Assembly: GCA_003641695.1 (NCBI GenBank)
Contig: QNBL01000019.1
Coordinates: forward strand, 1 to 17,729
From: Spirochaetota bacterium
GTDB lineage: Bacteria; Spirochaetota; Spirochaetia; B11-G9
Direction of reading: 5' to 3'
Length of the DNA: 17,729 bases
Below the pieces are notes generated by a model. The model saw nothing but the letters and a program-made list of their open reading frames with translations, was not told the DNA's origin and did not search any database. Each line of letters opens with the position of its first letter. Position 1 is the first letter of the stretch. Below are positions 15,439 to 17,729 of this stretch, one piece after another. The position numbers and the translations under genes were made by a program.

Positions 15439-16443
15439 ATGAATAGAGAAATAATCAAAGCCCGCAGCGGGATAAATAAAAGTATAAGAAACTTTTTTAC
15501 CGAAAAAGGGTATCTTGAAGTTGAAACGCCTCTGCTATCGCCCTCCCTTATACCCGAATCCACTATAGAGGTATTTGAAACAGAATACCACAGCTTAAAA
15601 AGAAAGCCGGTTTCTCTGTATCTGATCCCCTCCCCCGAAGTTTTCATGAAGCAGCTTATTGCAGACGGAATCGGTGATATTTTCCAGCTTACCAAGAGTT
15701 TCAGGAATTATGAACAATCAGGGAAATATCACAATCCCGAGTTTACCATGCTCGAATGGTATACCATGAATGCATCGGCAGCTGATAACATTCCGATCAC
15801 CGAAGAGCTGTTTGAAAGAATTATCCATGATAGGGGGAAAGCCGGCATTTTTTCGCCGAAAATAGATCCCCGTCACCTGACTCCCCCATTCAGGAGGATG
15901 AGTATGGAGGAGCTTTTTTTTGAAAAAAGCGGGATTGATCTTGCTGCCAACCTCACCCTTGAAGTATTCAGGGAAACAGCACGGAATAAGGGGTATAGAA
16001 TCAATGATGCAGATGAAAACTGGGAGTCTGTTTTTAATAGAATATTCCTTACCGAGGTGGAGCCCTTCCTTCCTTCGGATAAACCTCTGATTATATACAA
16101 CTACCCATCCGGGATCGGGTGCCTTGCAAAAGATATCCCCTCATCTCCATGGAAAGACAGATGGGAGCTTTACTGCAGCGGAGTGGAGCTTGCCAATTGC
16201 TATACAGAAGAAACAGATCCCCAAAAGGCTGCGGATCTTTTCAAGAAGGAACACCGTATAAAAAAACAGACGTCAGAGGTTACTCCCCATTACGAATCTG
16301 TTCTGAACTCTATTTTTAAAAAAAGTTTTCCAGAAAGTTCCGGCGTTGCCCTGGGTGTAGACCGTCTTATTCAGATCTTTACCGGTACAGACCGTCTGGA
16401 GGGGGTGATTTTATTCCCGCTCTCTGATATACTTGCGCAATAA
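15439..16443 (+). CDS. epmA: Elongation factor P--(R)-beta-lysine ligase (EpmA/PoxA/GenX)
   Basis: A 334-residue class II lysyl-tRNA-synthetase-like enzyme that attaches (R)-beta-lysine to the conserved lysine of EF-P. It consists of the catalytic core only and lacks the N-terminal anticodon-binding OB domain of LysS, which explains its length. Motif 1 is around EKGYLEVETPLLSP (22-35), motif 2 is SFRNYEQSGKYHNPEFTMLEW (87-107) and motif 3 is GVALGVDRLIQIF with Arg309. The motif 2 loop is RNYEQSGK, one residue longer than the RNEEMGR of the E. coli enzyme. Its target efp follows after about 20 bases, strongly supporting the assignment. The aminomutase EpmB is not in the window, so whether beta-lysine or lysine is used is open. 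Only a weak AGG precedes ATG 15439. Confidence 0.93.
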   Translation: MNREIIKARSGINKSIRNFFTEKGYLEVETPLLSPSLIPESTIEVFETEYHSLKRKPVSLYLIPSPEVFMKQLIADGIGDIFQLTKSFRNYEQSGKYHNPEFTMLEWYTMNASAADNIPITEELFERIIHDRGKAGIFSPKIDPRHLTPPFRRMSMEELFFEKSGIDLAANLTLEVFRETARNKGYRINDADENWESVFNRIFLTEVEPFLPSDKPLIIYNYPSGIGCLAKDIPSSPWKDRWELYCSGVELANCYTEETDPQKAADLFKKEHRIKKQTSEVTPHYESVLNSIFKKSFPESSGVALGVDRLIQIFTGTDRLEGVILFPLSDILAQ

Positions 16444-16454
16444 TCAATAATTTT

Positions 16455-16458
16455 GAGG
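16455..16458 (+). promoter_or_regulatory. Ribosome binding site deciding the efp start
   Basis: GAGG ends at 16458. It is only 1 base from ATG 16460 but 7 bases from ATG 16466, so the second ATG is the better start. Confidence 0.6.
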
Positions 16459-16465
16459 TATGAGT

Positions 16466-17029
16466 ATGATAAGAGCAGGAGCGCTTGAAAAAGGTTCTGC
16501 GATCCTAATCAAAGGGGAACCCTTCGTTGTAGTAGAGAGGGAGTTTGTAAACCCCGGGAAGGGATCCGCATTCGTCAGATTAAAACTAAAAAGCCCGTCT
16601 ACCGGGCAGGTTCTCAGAGAAACAATGAAAACTCAGGATCAGGTAGAAGATATCACCGTTGAAGACAAGGAATGTCAGTATCTCTATGCTGATGAAGAAA
16701 GCTACCATTTTATGGATACACAAACATACGACCAGTTTGAAATCCCCATGAAAGGATTTGAAGACTACAAACTTCTTATGATGGACGGAGAGACATACAA
16801 GGTTATTATGTGGGAAGACAGGCCGCTGGATATCAAGATTCCCTACAAGGTAGTGTACAAGGTTACCGATGCTCCGGAAGCAGTCAAGGGTGATACAGTC
16901 CAGGGGGCTACAAAGATGGTTACCATCGAAACCGGACTGAAGGTCAAAGTTCCCATATTCATAAAAGAGGGAGAAATGATCATGGTCAACACTGAAACCA
17001 AGGAATATGTTGAGCGGGTAAACAGTTGA
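16466..17029 (+). CDS. efp: Translation elongation factor P
   Basis: EF-P relieves ribosome stalling at polyproline stretches by entering the E site. The protein is about 187 residues, the usual length, with an N-terminal KOW-like domain and two OB-type domains. The tip loop FVNPGKGSAF carries the modifiable lysine (Lys32 from this start, equivalent to Lys34 of E. coli). The C-terminal domain ends IFIKEGEMIMVNTETKEYVERV, typical of the family. ATG 16466 is preferred over ATG 16460 because of ribosome-binding-site spacing; the difference is two residues (Met-Ser). It lies directly downstream of epmA, which modifies it. Its TGA overlaps the TTG start of the next gene by 3 bases, and an intrinsic terminator follows 25 bases later. 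Confidence 0.97.
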   Translation: MIRAGALEKGSAILIKGEPFVVVEREFVNPGKGSAFVRLKLKSPSTGQVLRETMKTQDQVEDITVEDKECQYLYADEESYHFMDTQTYDQFEIPMKGFEDYKLLMMDGETYKVIMWEDRPLDIKIPYKVVYKVTDAPEAVKGDTVQGATKMVTIETGLKVKVPIFIKEGEMIMVNTETKEYVERVNS

Positions 17030-17729
17030 ATATAATTCAGCAGTATTCCAACAAGGAGGTTTCTTTCCGGTACAATGGAAAGAACCTCCATTTTTTTCTT
17101 TCCCAGGCTCTTTTCAGCAGTTTCGATATAGACAGGGGAAGCAGGCTTCTTTTAAAGACTCTGGTTAAACCTCCCCGTCAGATTCCTGAAGATGCAAAGG
17201 TTCTTGACATGGGCTGCGGCACAGGTGTACTCGGCATCTCTTTAAAAACTGCTTTTCCTCTCTACAGCATAACAATGCAGGACAGGGATGCCCTTGCGGT
17301 TTATTTTGCAGGAGAAAACGCAAAACGAAACGGACTGAAGAATATACCCGTAGTAACAGGACTTGCATTTCAGAATTTGAGGGAAGACACCTTTGACCTG
17401 ATAGTATCCAATCTTCCTGCAAAGGCAGGAGCTCCAGTGTTACGAGAGTTTCTTGCAAAGATGTTAGCCTTTCTCTCCCCCGAAGGTCTCTGTGCAGTCG
17501 TGGTGGTTAATCCAATTGCAGATTTCGTAAAAGAAACAATAGAGAATCTGGGGGGTGCTATCACTTATAGCGAAGAGAACAGGGATTACTCGGTTTTTCA
17601 TTTTACAGGTACTCATACGAATTTTTCACCCGCGGATAGAGAGTTTTCTCTTGTTCCCTACATCCGGAATACTCAGGATTTCAAGGCTGAAGGAATCACA
17701 TATACGTTAAAAACAGCCTACAACATTCC
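17026..17729 (+). CDS. Small-domain (RsmC-like) SAM methyltransferase, 3'-truncated by window edge
   Basis: The frame is open from TTG 17026 to the window end, giving at least 234 residues. The N-terminal segment (SQALFSSFDIDRGSRLLLKTL, about 26-46) matches the FS...D.GS.LLL pattern of MTS-type methyltransferases. SAM motif I is VLDMGCGTGVLG (59-70). The position of the usual NPPF/Y catalytic motif reads SNLPAKAG (128-135), which weakens any claim of base N-methylation. A C-terminal part beyond residue 195 continues past the window. TTG is the only workable start: no ATG or GTG precedes motif I in this frame, and the TTGA overlap with the efp stop suggests coupled translation. An intrinsic terminator falls inside its first 25 codons. 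The substrate is unknown. Confidence 0.8.
   Translation, partial: MNIIQQYSNKEVSFRYNGKNLHFFLSQALFSSFDIDRGSRLLLKTLVKPPRQIPEDAKVLDMGCGTGVLGISLKTAFPLYSITMQDRDALAVYFAGENAKRNGLKNIPVVTGLAFQNLREDTFDLIVSNLPAKAGAPVLREFLAKMLAFLSPEGLCAVVVVNPIADFVKETIENLGGAITYSEENRDYSVFHFTGTHTNFSPADREFSLVPYIRNTQDFKAEGITYTLKTAYNI
17055..17097 (+). terminator. Intrinsic terminator after efp, inside the next gene's 5' end
   Basis: GGAGGTTTCTTTCC (17055-17068) pairs with GGAAAGAACCTCC (17077-17089) with a single bulged base and an 8-base loop, and seven T follow at 17091-17097 after one A. This is a 13-pair stem plus U-tract. The left arm also contains AAGGAGG, a perfect Shine-Dalgarno, which the hairpin would mask. Confidence 0.82.

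Noticed and set aside
17075..17131. 18-codon ORF starting at ATG 17075 in the terminator loop
   Set aside because: It is very short, 15 bases from the nearest Shine-Dalgarno, and its ATG sits in the hairpin loop and right-arm junction; chance is more likely.
1..17729. CRISPR arrays, insertion sequences, prophage or defence genes
   Set aside because: No regularly spaced direct repeats, transposase or integrase motifs, or defence domains were seen. The tRNA gene shows no adjacent integrase or duplicated 3' end.

Overview
The window is a gene-dense bacterial chromosome segment of moderate GC content. It holds 14 protein-coding genes, two of them cut by the window edges, and one tRNA. Most genes are abutting or overlap by a few bases. 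The gene set fits an anaerobic or facultative bacterium, and I lean towards a spirochaete (Spirochaetales): a zinc-finger-less topoisomerase I with GxYGPY repeats, a PreP-like M16C peptidase, the adjacent DUF2062-like (TIGR03546) and TIGR03545 pair, an epmA-efp pair, and a tRNA without encoded CCA. That assignment is inference from family knowledge, not a search result. I see no insertion sequence, phage gene, CRISPR array, origin or integration scar.

Region 1 (1-4258, + strand) is a tight run: two tandem phenylacetate-CoA ligase paralogues (the first truncated by the window), a double-ACT-domain protein, a DUF445 membrane protein and a zinc-binding methyltransferase. The ligase pair with an ACT protein is the arrangement linked to aryl-amino-acid and aryl-acid metabolism. 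Region 2 (4255-4403) is tRNA-Asp(GUC), with a perfect 10-bp inverted repeat just upstream and a strong intrinsic terminator downstream. Region 3 (4414-6676, + strand) is a promoter, a membrane GAF-GGDEF diguanylate cyclase and an overlapping alpha/beta hydrolase.

Region 4 is topA (9213-6673, - strand), convergent with the hydrolase; their stop codons overlap. Region 5 (9337-12401, + strand), divergent from topA, is a three-gene operon: a glycerophosphodiester phosphodiesterase, a TIGR03546-type membrane protein and a TIGR03545-type protein with an AsmA-like N-terminus. Region 6 (15366-12409, - strand) is a large M16C zinc peptidase. Region 7 (15439 to the end, + strand) is epmA (EF-P lysyl ligase), efp and a methyltransferase cut by the window end.

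No obvious new defence or mobile system is present. The most notable signals are regulatory. An intrinsic terminator lies inside the first codons of the methyltransferase that follows efp. Several genes lack a Shine-Dalgarno and have promoter-like hexamers almost touching their start codons, suggesting leaderless mRNAs. Inverted repeats lie over the tRNA-Asp promoter region and in the peptidase/epmA divergent region. The uncharacterised membrane-protein pair downstream of the phosphodiesterase may be an envelope-lipid module.
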